Shown here piece by piece: positions 8,933 to 17,240 of a DNA stretch of 64,000 nt; the first letter of the stretch is position 1, and each line of letters begins with the position of its first letter. The position numbers and the translations under genes were made by a program. The notes beneath the pieces were generated by a model, which worked only from the letters and a program-made list of their open reading frames with translations, searched no databases and was not told where the DNA came from. This DNA comes from Dyadobacter soli (GTDB lineage: Bacteria; Bacteroidota; Bacteroidia; Cytophagales; Spirosomataceae): contig NZ_FNAN01000013.1 of the NCBI RefSeq assembly GCF_900101885.1, positions 209,809 through 273,808 on the forward strand. The letters run 5' to 3'.

Positions 8933-9091
8933 GGTTTCTATCGTTAATGTCGAATGCAAAGGTAAGCCAATGTAAATGCTGAAAGCAATCTTTTGGCCGG
9001 GTTATTGCGTGGATTAGACTGGTATTCAGCGGGGAATGAATGAACGGTCGGGCATTAGTGCCGAGGGGTAGGTTTTGGTTATCAAAATTTG

Positions 9092-9123
9092 CAAAAAAAT
9101 GGGCCGGAAGTAATTTCCGGCCC
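9092..9123 (-). terminator. Rho-independent terminator of the susCD operon
   Basis: On the minus strand GGGCCGGAA and TTCCGGCCC (9101-9109 and 9115-9123) form a perfect 9-bp stem with a 5-base loop. The A-run at 9092-9098 gives a T-run after the hairpin in the direction of susD transcription. It lies 43 bases past the susD stop codon. Confidence 0.85.
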
Positions 9124-9165
9124 TGATAAGCCTCTTGGCCCCTTTTTACATTAAATCAATCCCCA

Positions 9166-10713
9166 TCACGGCTGATACCCCTGATTCTGATCGGCATCTG
9201 AGATATCCTCGTTTTGCAATACCTCCGTTAGCGGGATGGGGTATTTTTTGTGGAATTCCTGGATGGTGTTGCTTTCGGCGGCCCAGCGGTTGCGGGCTTT
9301 GATGAGAGAGACGAATTTGCCGGAGCGGATGAGATCCATCCGGCGCCATCCTTCGAAGCAGAGTTCGCGCATGCGCTCGTCGAGCATTTTGGTGCGGAAT
9401 TCATCCTGGCTGAGGCCTGCGTTCCATTTCATCGCGCTCGGGAGCGTGCCGCCGAATGCGCGGGTGCGTACCTGGTCGTTCACGATCGCGATGGCGTCGG
9501 GCGTGCGTTTGAGCTCGTTGAGGCATTCGGCGTAGCAGAGGAGCACGTCGGCGTAACGCATATAAATGATGTTTTTGCCTGAATACCAGAAACTCATGGT
9601 GCCTTGCGTGCGCGGGTCTTCAAACTTTTTCACGTGCGGATCGAGCTCGTCGCCGCCGAAACCGGAGAGGAGTTTGGGCGGCTGGCCGTTGTACGTGAAG
9701 TCGTAGCGGATGGACGCCGCTTTACGTGTATCGCCCGCTTCCCACACGCCGCCCGCGGTCGCGTCCTTGTACGCGTAGGCGGTAGGTACCATCAGATCAT
9801 AACCGCCGAAAGCGCAGTTTCCATCGATGGACGCCAATGCGCGGGAGCCCATTTGCCATTGCGTCTGGTTGTTGTCGGGGTAGGTGTTATTGAACTGGAA
9901 TTCGTACAGTGACTCGCTGGAATTCGGTTTCGAAGGGTCGAACAGGTCGCCGAACTTCGGTACCAGACTGAATTTGCCCGATTGAATCACCCCATTGAAC
10001 ATATCCGCAGCCTTCTGATAATCACGCACATTCGCTTCCTGCGGGGCGTACAGGTACACCTTTCCAAGCAATGCCATCGCCGCATACTTGGTGACGCGCC
10101 GCTTGTCGGTTTGTGTTTCGGGCAGGTGATCCACAGCGAATTGCAGGTTTTTGATCAAATACTCATACACCTGCGGCAGCGGCTTGCGACTCGTACCGAA
10201 CTCGTTCAGTTTGCCCGCGTCGATAATGGGTATTTCGCCCCAGTACTGCGTGAGTTCGAATGTCACAGCCGACCATATGAACGATGCCTCGCCGAGAAGC
10301 ACATTCCGTTTCGCCTCGTCTTCGGTGTTGGTTTGCAATGCGAGAATGGCCTTTGCGGCAGCCGAAACGATCGGCCAGCGGAGGTCCCATTGCTGGGTTA
10401 ATGCATTGTTGCGCGGGGCGAGGAAGCCGTCGTAGCGGTCCAGACCGGCCTGATCGGCCTCGGAGCGCACCTGAAATGCGCCCTGCTGCGATTCGTCGCC
10501 GCCCAGCTGGAACATGAACCCGCCGCGATCTTTCCGCGCATTGCGCCAGTTGGTATAAAGCCCGGTGATCAGCGGGTCGATGTTTTCGAGTTTGGAAAAC
10601 ACCTGTTCCTGCGTGAGGGCGGTTTGCGGTTGCTGGTCGAGAAAGTCGGTACACGACACCGTGGAGGCCAGGATCAGTACCGGAAGTATGCCTAATGCAG
10701 CTCTTCTTTTCAT
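9166..10713 (-). CDS. SusD/RagB-family nutrient-binding outer membrane lipoprotein
   Basis: A 515-residue surface lipoprotein that caps the SusC channel and binds oligosaccharide. A lipoprotein signal peptide ends with the lipobox STVSC (Cys at about residue 21). After it come the family's N-terminal TDFLDQQPQTALTQEQVF, the TPR-like core with MALLGKVYLYAP, and the C-terminal RMRELCFEGWRRMDLIRSGK and YPIPLTEV near the end. It begins 21 bases after the susC stop codon, so the two form one operon. Its neighbours (GH97, GH27-like, gal genes) suggest alpha-galactoside ligands. Confidence 0.95.
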   Translation of the reverse strand: MKRRAALGILPVLILASTVSCTDFLDQQPQTALTQEQVFSKLENIDPLITGLYTNWRNARKDRGGFMFQLGGDESQQGAFQVRSEADQAGLDRYDGFLAPRNNALTQQWDLRWPIVSAAAKAILALQTNTEDEAKRNVLLGEASFIWSAVTFELTQYWGEIPIIDAGKLNEFGTSRKPLPQVYEYLIKNLQFAVDHLPETQTDKRRVTKYAAMALLGKVYLYAPQEANVRDYQKAADMFNGVIQSGKFSLVPKFGDLFDPSKPNSSESLYEFQFNNTYPDNNQTQWQMGSRALASIDGNCAFGGYDLMVPTAYAYKDATAGGVWEAGDTRKAASIRYDFTYNGQPPKLLSGFGGDELDPHVKKFEDPRTQGTMSFWYSGKNIIYMRYADVLLCYAECLNELKRTPDAIAIVNDQVRTRAFGGTLPSAMKWNAGLSQDEFRTKMLDERMRELCFEGWRRMDLIRSGKFVSLIKARNRWAAESNTIQEFHKKYPIPLTEVLQNEDISDADQNQGYQP

Positions 10714-10734
10714 TTCAAATATCTTTTAATAATG

Positions 10735-13700
10735 CTAGAAAGTGATGTTCAAACCGGCCGTGAGCATTTTCGAATTCGGGTAGCCGTCGCCGGTTTCGGG
10801 ATCGTAACCCCGGTCTTTGGTAAACCGGAGCATGTTGGTGCCGGTCACGTAAAAGCGCGTATTCTCCAATTTAAGGGCACTTGCCACGTTTCTGGGTAGG
10901 GTATAGGAAATAGTCAAAGTCGAAAGGCGGAGGAATGAGGCATTTTGCAGGCCCAGATCGGTATCGCCGTAGCTGTAACGCGGAATGCCGTACAATGCGC
11001 GGGGCACGTTGGTATTGGTGTTTTCCGGTGTCCAGCGGTTGTTCAGGTCCTCATGCGCGGCACTCACACCCGACGACGACATCAGCCCTTCATACAAGCC
11101 GCTCAGACGTTTCAAACCGGCCGAATAGTTGAAAAACATATTGATTCCAAAGCCTTTGTAAGTCACATCGGTGCCGAAGCCACCGTAGAATTTAGGATTT
11201 AGTTTACCCACCACATAACGGTCGTCGTCGTTGATTACGCCATTGCCGTCCTTGTCCACAGGCAGGATATCACCCGGGTGCACGGTGCGTCCGGCGAAGT
11301 CCATATCCTTGATGCGGTCCATATCTGCCTGCTGCGCGATCTTGTCGAACTTATAGCTATATACGCTGTTCAGAGACTCACCCAGAAACAGGTTGCCGGT
11401 ACGCTGGATCTCCACGCCGGTGTAGCCGCCTTTGTTGTAAATCGCCTTCGTGTCGCCGTACAATGCGGTCACTTTGTTCTGGTCGTGGGACACGGTCAGG
11501 TTCACATTCCATTGAAAATCCTGCTTGCGAACCAATGCACCATTGATCGCGAACTCGATGCCCTTGTTGTTCAGCGCGCCTACGTTGGAAACGGTGTTGG
11601 TGAAGCCGGTCGTAGTCGATAATGTCTTCACCATCAGCAAATCATCATTATTGATATTGAAATAATCGGCAGTAATGGTGAGGCGGTTATCAAACAAACC
11701 GAGATCCACGCCCAGGTTGAGCTGCTTCTGGCGCTCCCAGTGCAGGTTCGGATTGCCCAGGCGGCCGTCGGACACGTAGGTAACCGAGTTGTTGGTGTAA
11801 TTCGGGCGGTAAAGGCTGGCAAATGCGTAGTTAGGGATGTTCTGATTGCCCGCGATGCCGTAGCCCACACGCCATTTCAGGCGGCTAACCGGGTGCAGGT
11901 TGCTCATGAAACCTTCTTTGGACATATCATAGGCCAATGCAAGGGATGGAAATGCGCCCCATTTGTTGTTGGCCCCGAAGCGCGACGAACCATCGTAACG
12001 CAGCGTGGCGGTCACGAAGTACTTGTCGTTGTAGCTGTAATCGGCGCGGCCGAGGAAAGAAAGCAGGGTAGTGGTGATAAAATCCGAGGAAAGGCTGGTT
12101 TTGTCCTTCGAATAGGCCCCGCCCAGGAATTTGTACCCGAAATCGTCATTGGGAAAACCGAATGCGTCGACCTGGTTGTAGTTGTACTCGTTCTTCTGCA
12201 ACGACGTACCCGCGAGCACCGAGAGGTAATGCGGCCCGAAACTCTTATTGTACGAAATGGTATTGTCCCATTGTAAATTATTGTAAACGTCTTTCCGCTG
12301 CGACGCCTTGCCGTGGTTGCTGTTACGGCGGTCCTGGCCGGTGGTCATCGGCGTGTACCAAAAAGTCTGCTGGTTAGTAATGTCAAAAGAAACCGTAGAG
12401 CGGATATTCAGGTCTTTGATAGGGGAAATATTGACGTAATTTGCTGACATCAAGCGGTTTGATGAATTGTCTCCTGCAATCGACAGGCTGCGGAGCGGGT
12501 TGTACGCGTCCTGATTCTCGATATCACCATACTTCAAATAATAACCTGCGGTATCCACCGGCAGCAATGGGTTAGCCACCGCTGCCACGGAGAACACGCT
12601 GCCGTCGACATAGTCGTCCTTGCTATTGGTGAATGAGGTGTTGGTACCCACTTTCAGCCAGGGTTTAATGGCCTGTTCCAGGTTGGCGCGGCCGCCGAGG
12701 CGCTTGTAGCCCGAACTTTTCACGATGCCCTTCTGATCGGTGAAGTTGAAGCTGAGGAAATAGCTGCCCTTGTCGGTGCCGCCGGAGAAATTCAGGGTGT
12801 GGTTTTGCTGAAAACCTTTGCGGGTAACGGCATCGAGCCAGTCGTAGGACTTGCCCTGGCGGTAGGCATCGAGCTCGTACTGCGCAAATGCCAGCGAATT
12901 CGGTCCCATCAGCGAGTCGGTGATATATTGCTGGCGGTTGCCTTGCGGGTTTTTCTCGATAAAAGCATTCGCGTACGCGTCCACACGCAGGTCAAAAAGG
13001 TCTTTTCCTTTCATCAGATCCACCTTCTTGCTGAAACTCTGCACACCGAACCAGGCATTGTAACTCACTTTACCGCCGCCGTTCCGTCCTTTTTTCGTTG
13101 TCACCACCACCACGCCATTCGCTCCGCGGGAGCCGTAAATGGCCGTCGAAGCAGCATCTTTCAGCACGTCGATGGACGCGATGTCATCGGGGTTAAGGGT
13201 ATTGAATCCGCCGTCGATGATCACGCCGTCGACCACGAAAATCGGGTTGGTACCGAACTGGATGGAGTTGTTTCCCCGTATTTTAATGCTCGCGTCGGAG
13301 CCTGGCTGGGAGTTCGAAACCACGTAAGCGCCCGCCACCTTGCCCTGCAACGCCTGGTTGATATTGTTAGTAGGGGTTTGCGAGATTTTGGCTGCATTAA
13401 TGGACGCTACTGAGCCCGTAAGGCTCTCCCGGCGCACCACCGCACCTACCACGACGATTTCTTCGAGGCCTTTCGCCTCCTCCTCTAAGCTTACTTCGAG
13501 GAATGTCTGGTTGCCGACCGTGATCTCGACATCCTGGTAGCCGAACGAATGTACAATCACCTTCGGGTTCGTGCCGGATACCGTGAGCGTGAAATCCCCC
13601 GCATCGTTGGTGATGGTGGCTTTGGTAAGGTCGGTTTTCAAAGCCACCGATGCCCCAAAAACCGGTGCTTTGGTGGCTTTGTCAGTCACACGCCCTTTGA

Positions 13701-13773
13701 CCGTCACACCCTGCGCGAAGGCAGTGGCCGTGAGCAGGCAAAGCAACAGTATCTGTAAAATTGATTTTTTCAT
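10735..13773 (-). CDS. SusC/RagA-family TonB-linked outer membrane transporter
   Basis: A 1012-residue TonB-dependent transporter. A signal peptide (MKKSILQILLLCLLTATAFA) is followed by a carboxypeptidase-D-like domain (GRVTDKATKAPVFGASVAL), a plug with the SusC signature VDGVIIDGGFNTLNPDDIAS and AIYGSRGANGVVVVTTKKG, and a large beta-barrel. The open frame continues 26 codons upstream, but the ATG at 13773 gives a proper signal peptide. It forms an import complex with the SusD partner downstream. A paired operator 210-240 bases upstream matches those of galM and the GH27-like gene, so galactosides probably induce it. Confidence 0.96.
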   Translation of the reverse strand: MKKSILQILLLCLLTATAFAQGVTVKGRVTDKATKAPVFGASVALKTDLTKATITNDAGDFTLTVSGTNPKVIVHSFGYQDVEITVGNQTFLEVSLEEEAKGLEEIVVVGAVVRRESLTGSVASINAAKISQTPTNNINQALQGKVAGAYVVSNSQPGSDASIKIRGNNSIQFGTNPIFVVDGVIIDGGFNTLNPDDIASIDVLKDAASTAIYGSRGANGVVVVTTKKGRNGGGKVSYNAWFGVQSFSKKVDLMKGKDLFDLRVDAYANAFIEKNPQGNRQQYITDSLMGPNSLAFAQYELDAYRQGKSYDWLDAVTRKGFQQNHTLNFSGGTDKGSYFLSFNFTDQKGIVKSSGYKRLGGRANLEQAIKPWLKVGTNTSFTNSKDDYVDGSVFSVAAVANPLLPVDTAGYYLKYGDIENQDAYNPLRSLSIAGDNSSNRLMSANYVNISPIKDLNIRSTVSFDITNQQTFWYTPMTTGQDRRNSNHGKASQRKDVYNNLQWDNTISYNKSFGPHYLSVLAGTSLQKNEYNYNQVDAFGFPNDDFGYKFLGGAYSKDKTSLSSDFITTTLLSFLGRADYSYNDKYFVTATLRYDGSSRFGANNKWGAFPSLALAYDMSKEGFMSNLHPVSRLKWRVGYGIAGNQNIPNYAFASLYRPNYTNNSVTYVSDGRLGNPNLHWERQKQLNLGVDLGLFDNRLTITADYFNINNDDLLMVKTLSTTTGFTNTVSNVGALNNKGIEFAINGALVRKQDFQWNVNLTVSHDQNKVTALYGDTKAIYNKGGYTGVEIQRTGNLFLGESLNSVYSYKFDKIAQQADMDRIKDMDFAGRTVHPGDILPVDKDGNGVINDDDRYVVGKLNPKFYGGFGTDVTYKGFGINMFFNYSAGLKRLSGLYEGLMSSSGVSAAHEDLNNRWTPENTNTNVPRALYGIPRYSYGDTDLGLQNASFLRLSTLTISYTLPRNVASALKLENTRFYVTGTNMLRFTKDRGYDPETGDGYPNSKMLTAGLNITF

Positions 13774-13893
13774 TGGAATACTAATGCATAAGGTTTGATA
13801 AGAAAGGAAAACTGAGTGGAATGCGAACAGCCGTGCCGGTTTACACCGCACGGCCGAGGGTGAGATCAGGTAGTGAATTTCGGTTACTAAGGC

Positions 13894-13978
13894 GGGGGCT
13901 CTTCATGAGTAGATTTTGTTTTATTCCGTTAATTATTGTGATTAAACCTTGTGCAAGGTCGGAATAAAAAGAGCCCCC
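13894..13978. repeat. Nested inverted repeats in the susC leader
   Basis: Three nested arms occur between the paired operator and susC. The outer arms are GGGGGCTCTT (13894-13903) and AAGAGCCCCC (13969-13978). The inner arms are TTTTATTCCG (13919-13928) and CGGAATAAAA (13960-13969). In the middle ACCTTG and CAAGGT (13946-13959) are 2 bases apart. It could be a terminator-like or attenuating structure for read-through from the GH97 gene, or protein-binding DNA. No T-run follows on the minus strand. Confidence 0.55.
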
Positions 13979-13982
13979 TTAA

Positions 13983-14013
13983 ATGGTCAATTTTATGAAC
14001 AAGATGGATTATA
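13983..14013 (+). promoter_or_regulatory. Paired AraC-type operator upstream of susC
   Basis: Two direct half-sites, ATGGTCAATT (13983) and ATGGATTATA (14004), lie exactly 21 bp apart, with the same orientation relative to the minus-strand gene as the operators of galM and the GH27-like gene. Unlike those two, no TAnnTTTG box is found 23 bases away; the sequence there is GACCTTGC. Confidence 0.6.
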
Positions 14014-14042
14014 TTATGGCATTCCGGTGTTGGGCCGACGCC

Positions 14043-16010
14043 TTATGGGCGTACCATCGCCACGGCCCCGCCGCCCTTCGCCAAGCGTAGTTTCAGCCTC
14101 GTTTTGCGCGTGACCTGCATGGTTTTGACGGTGTAATGCGAAGCGTCCGTCCCGGCATCGGCGGCATCGGTGTAGAGCGTCATATGGTATGTTTTGGCAT
14201 CGGGCAGAAAAGAAAAGTCCAGCTCCACGGTGCGGGCGTCCCAGTTGGTCATCGCGCCGATGTACCAGCTACCGGCCTTCTTTTTCGCCATCACCGCATA
14301 TTGGCCCACTTTGCCGTCGAGGGCTTTGGTATCCTCAAATGCGGTAGGCACGGCGGAGAGAAATTGCATGACATCGGGGTATTTGGCATACTCCATTGGC
14401 GAATCGCACAGCATGGCGAGCGGCTGGTTGAAGATCACGAACATCGCCAGCTCGTGGCAGCGAGTACCTTGCGTGGAAGGCAGGCCGGGATCGACGGGCT
14501 TGAAAGTTTCCTTCGTCGCATTGCGCATGGAGCCGGGCGTGTAGTCGAGCGGGCCCGCGGGCATGCGTACGAACGAGGTGAGCAAATGCTGGTCGGGGTT
14601 GGCGGTGAGGTCCCATTTGGAGCATTCGGCACCGCGGACGGCTTCATAGTTCACGATGTTGGGGTATTTTCGTTCGAGACCGGTGGGTTTGGAGCAGCCA
14701 TGAAAATCGATCATCAAATGGCGGTCGGCGGCGGCTTGGGCGATTTTTTCAAACCATTGAATAGCCAGCTGGTCGTCTCGGTCGAAGAAATCGACCTTAA
14801 TACCCACGGCGCCGGTGGAGCGGATGAAATCGAGGTTGCCTTCGAGGTCGTTGAGCAATGTCGTGGCCACGCACCACAGAAACAGGTCTACATTCCTGCC
14901 CTTCGCATAACGCGCCAGTTCGAATACGTCGGTTTCCGGTTTCACCTTTTTGAGATCGTACACATTCGACCAGCCCGCGTCGATCATCAAATATTCCAGT
15001 TTGTTTTGTGCTGCGAAATCGATGTACTTTTTATACAATGCCGTGTTCCGGTTTTGCATACCCGACGGCGTTTCCGAGCCGGGCAGCATAGCATCGTGCC
15101 ACCATTCCCACGCCGCTTTGCCGGGCTTGATCCATGACAAGTCCTGAATAGCGGGAGGTGTAGCCAATTTGTAAATCAATTGATTAACCAATAAATCCTT
15201 CTCCTGCGCAGTCGCGATCACCACGCGCCATGGGTACGCGCGCTTACCCGGTGTTTCGGCCAGGTAATCCTTTCTTTCCTTCACCACGGATACGAAATTA
15301 CCCCAGCTGCCGAGCTCCGTTTTCGCGGGATAAGGCGCCCAGTTGCCACGGATCGTTCCGCCGCTTTTTTGCAGGTACATACCGGGATAATCCAGCAAAT
15401 CCGACTCCGCTACAACAATTTTCACACCATCCGGCTGCCCGAACAATGCCGGCGAAATCGCCTTTTTGCCCTCGGCAATGGCCGATACGTTTTTGTACTT
15501 CACATAAGGCACCTCCCACGAAGTATACACATCCGATTCGGGGAACACTGCCTCAGGATCGCCCGCGAGCCGGAAGATGGCCTGCTCGGAAACAACTTTC
15601 ACGGGTTCATTGAAATCGGTGGAAAAACGGTAGGCAATGCCTTCATCATAAGCCCTGAAAATAATGCTGTAATGCTGTTCGAAATCGATTTCCAGCTCAT
15701 TGTAATTATTTTTCAGTCTGGAAAACTGGCCGAAGGGCGGTGTAATTTCGCTGCGGACATTGTGCTTGTGCGTCTGCTTCACCACCGCATTCCGGCCTGC
15801 CCGGATATTGCCGAAGTGCATCGAAATGGCCGACGGCAGTAGCACCGGTTTGCCATTCAATGCGACGGCGTAAGTGACGCTGTCCTGGACGGTAATGTCG
15901 ATTTTGAGCTTTTTAAGTGGCGATTGCACGGCGAATTTTTGCAAAGCGGTCTGGGACCAGGCCTGCGCTGCAAGGAGCAGCAGTACCGGGAGCATAAGTC
16001 TGGTTCGCAT
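14043..16010 (-). CDS. GH97 glycoside hydrolase, retaining alpha-galactosidase type
   Basis: A 655-residue secreted or periplasmic enzyme with signal peptide MRTRLMLPVLLLLAAQAWS. The GH97 N-terminal beta-sandwich is followed by a TIM barrel with AAWEWWHDAMLPGSE and KLEYLMIDAGW. Asp407 in VGIKVDFFDRDD sits where retaining GH97 alpha-galactosidases have their nucleophile, and Glu456 in NYEAVRGAE fits the acid/base; inverting SusB-type glucosidases lack that Asp. The assignment follows known GH97 biochemistry. The frame is open to 16259, but the ATG at 16010 gives the signal peptide and lies 17 bases after the galM stop. It probably hydrolyses alpha-galactosides imported by SusCD. Confidence 0.9.
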   Translation of the reverse strand: MRTRLMLPVLLLLAAQAWSQTALQKFAVQSPLKKLKIDITVQDSVTYAVALNGKPVLLPSAISMHFGNIRAGRNAVVKQTHKHNVRSEITPPFGQFSRLKNNYNELEIDFEQHYSIIFRAYDEGIAYRFSTDFNEPVKVVSEQAIFRLAGDPEAVFPESDVYTSWEVPYVKYKNVSAIAEGKKAISPALFGQPDGVKIVVAESDLLDYPGMYLQKSGGTIRGNWAPYPAKTELGSWGNFVSVVKERKDYLAETPGKRAYPWRVVIATAQEKDLLVNQLIYKLATPPAIQDLSWIKPGKAAWEWWHDAMLPGSETPSGMQNRNTALYKKYIDFAAQNKLEYLMIDAGWSNVYDLKKVKPETDVFELARYAKGRNVDLFLWCVATTLLNDLEGNLDFIRSTGAVGIKVDFFDRDDQLAIQWFEKIAQAAADRHLMIDFHGCSKPTGLERKYPNIVNYEAVRGAECSKWDLTANPDQHLLTSFVRMPAGPLDYTPGSMRNATKETFKPVDPGLPSTQGTRCHELAMFVIFNQPLAMLCDSPMEYAKYPDVMQFLSAVPTAFEDTKALDGKVGQYAVMAKKKAGSWYIGAMTNWDARTVELDFSFLPDAKTYHMTLYTDAADAGTDASHYTVKTMQVTRKTRLKLRLAKGGGAVAMVRP

Positions 16011-16027
16011 GGGTTGGGGTTCAGGTT

Positions 16028-17026
16028 TTAGGTAAAATGAAATAGAATCGTATGGTCGTAAACCTCGCCGGGCCGCAATACGGCGCTCGGGAAAGCGGGC
16101 TGGTTTGGGGCGTCGGGGAAGTGCTGGCATTCGAGGCAGAGGCCTTCGAAAGGGCGGTGCGTTCCGCCGGAAATGTAGTCGCCGGTGTAGAGGAGCAGGC
16201 CAGGGTAGGAGGTGTGTACGGTGAGGGCCCGGCCGGTTTCGGGGTCGGTCAGCTGGCAAGCTTTGCTTAATTTATCGGCTTGTTTTTCAAGAATATAGCA
16301 AGTGTTCAGGCCTTCCCGATTGCCGTTTTCTTTCTGTATTTTTTGACCTACATTATTTCCATTAAAACTCAAAATGCCAGCCGGAATGACGGCGCCCGTA
16401 GGAATGTGATCGGCGCCGGTTTCCAGGATGTTTTGGGCCAAAATGTGCAGCTCGTGGCCGTCGATAAGCCCTGTTTTTCCTGAAAGATTGAAATAGGCGT
16501 GGTTTGTGAAACTGGCAACGGTTGGCTGATCGGTAGTTGCCTGGTAGTGGATCATCAATGCATTATCCTCCGTCCATTCGTAGCGTACCGCAAGTTGCAG
16601 CGTGCCGGGGAAGCCGCCTTCGCCACCCGGGCTCGTATAGCGCAGGGTAATGCATCTTTCTCCTGTCTCATGCAGGAAAGTTTGCCGGTGAAAGCCGTTA
16701 GATCCTCCATGATTGCTATTGGAACCGTCGTTGGCTTCCAGCCTGTAATGCCTGCCGTCGAGCTCGAAGGCGGCGTCAGAAATGCGGTTGGCGAAACGCC
16801 CGATGGTCGCGCCCATGTAGTTGGGGTCGGCCTCGTAGCCTTGGAGGCTATCGTATCCCAGCACGACATTGGCGAGTTTGCCGTGGCGGTCGGGCACACA
16901 AGCGGATACGAGCGTGGCCCCGTAATTGGTGATTTCGACAAAAGCGCCGCTGGCATTGGTGAGCCGGAACAGGTAAACCGGTCCGTTCGCGGTCTCGCCC
17001 CAGGGCTTACAGGTAATCAGGTTCAT
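16028..17026 (-). CDS. galM: Aldose 1-epimerase (galactose mutarotase)
   Basis: A 332-residue mutarotase that converts beta- to alpha-galactose for galactokinase. Family motifs are ITNYGATLVSACVPDRHGK near the N-terminus, GATIGRFANRISDAAF with the substrate-binding Arg, GSNSNHGGSNGFHRQ, NHAYFNLSG with the catalytic-region His, and the C-terminal GLCLECQHFPDAPNQP. The open frame allows a start at 17059, but the predicted -7 box at 17070-17077 would place transcription only a few bases before that ATG. The ATG at 17026 is therefore preferred. It leads a minus-strand operon with the GH97 gene. Confidence 0.95.
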   Translation of the reverse strand: MNLITCKPWGETANGPVYLFRLTNASGAFVEITNYGATLVSACVPDRHGKLANVVLGYDSLQGYEADPNYMGATIGRFANRISDAAFELDGRHYRLEANDGSNSNHGGSNGFHRQTFLHETGERCITLRYTSPGGEGGFPGTLQLAVRYEWTEDNALMIHYQATTDQPTVASFTNHAYFNLSGKTGLIDGHELHILAQNILETGADHIPTGAVIPAGILSFNGNNVGQKIQKENGNREGLNTCYILEKQADKLSKACQLTDPETGRALTVHTSYPGLLLYTGDYISGGTHRPFEGLCLECQHFPDAPNQPAFPSAVLRPGEVYDHTILFHFT

Positions 17027-17069
17027 GGATCGGGCAGAATGGAGAATGGAACAAGCCATTTTCGAAGGC

Positions 17070-17077
17070 CAAAACTA
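17070..17077 (-). promoter_or_regulatory. -7 box of the galM promoter
   Basis: On the minus strand this reads TAGTTTTG, an exact match to the Bacteroidota -7 consensus TAnnTTTG. The proximal operator half-site ends 23 bases upstream, the same distance as in the divergent GH27-like promoter. Confidence 0.65.
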
Positions 17078-17099
17078 CCGGAAACGGCCGCCGTGGTAA

Positions 17100-17130
17100 A
17101 TGGACAATAGATGCAAATTAATGGACTAAA
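17100..17130 (+). promoter_or_regulatory. Paired AraC-type operator of the galM promoter
   Basis: Direct half-sites ATGGACAATA (17100) and ATGGACTAAA (17121) have 21-bp spacing, two helical turns, typical of AraC-family dimers. They precede the galM -7 box on the minus strand. Four related half-sites lie within 80 bases in this divergent region. Confidence 0.7.
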
Positions 17131-17148
17131 TCGCGGGAATGCTTGTTG

Positions 17149-17179
17149 AATAATCCATCTTTTTAAAGCTATTATCCAT
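17149..17179 (-). promoter_or_regulatory. Paired AraC-type operator of the GH27-like gene
   Basis: On the minus strand ATGGATTATT (17149-17158) and ATGGATAATA (17170-17179) are half-sites with 21-bp spacing. The pair is the mirror image of the galM pair, so each divergent gene has its own operator in the same relative orientation. Confidence 0.7.
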
Positions 17180-17201
17180 TTTCGACGCCATGGCGGCCGC
17201 A

Positions 17202-17209
17202 TAATTTTA
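17202..17209 (+). promoter_or_regulatory. -7 box of the GH27-like gene
   Basis: TAATTTTA matches TAnnTTTG in all but the last fixed base and begins 23 bases after the end of the proximal operator half-site, exactly as in the galM promoter. The start codon follows 31 bases downstream. Confidence 0.55.
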
Positions 17210-17240
17210 CTCCCCGATCACTCAACTTAAATCCATCATT

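Noticed and set aside
13905..13967. A 20-codon plus-strand ORF inside the susC leader dyads
   Set aside because: Short, no ribosome site and fully explained by the inverted repeat sequence.
16011..16259. Upstream extension of the GH97 frame
   Set aside because: The extension is Pro/Arg-rich, overlaps galM and would bury the signal peptide that starts at 16010.
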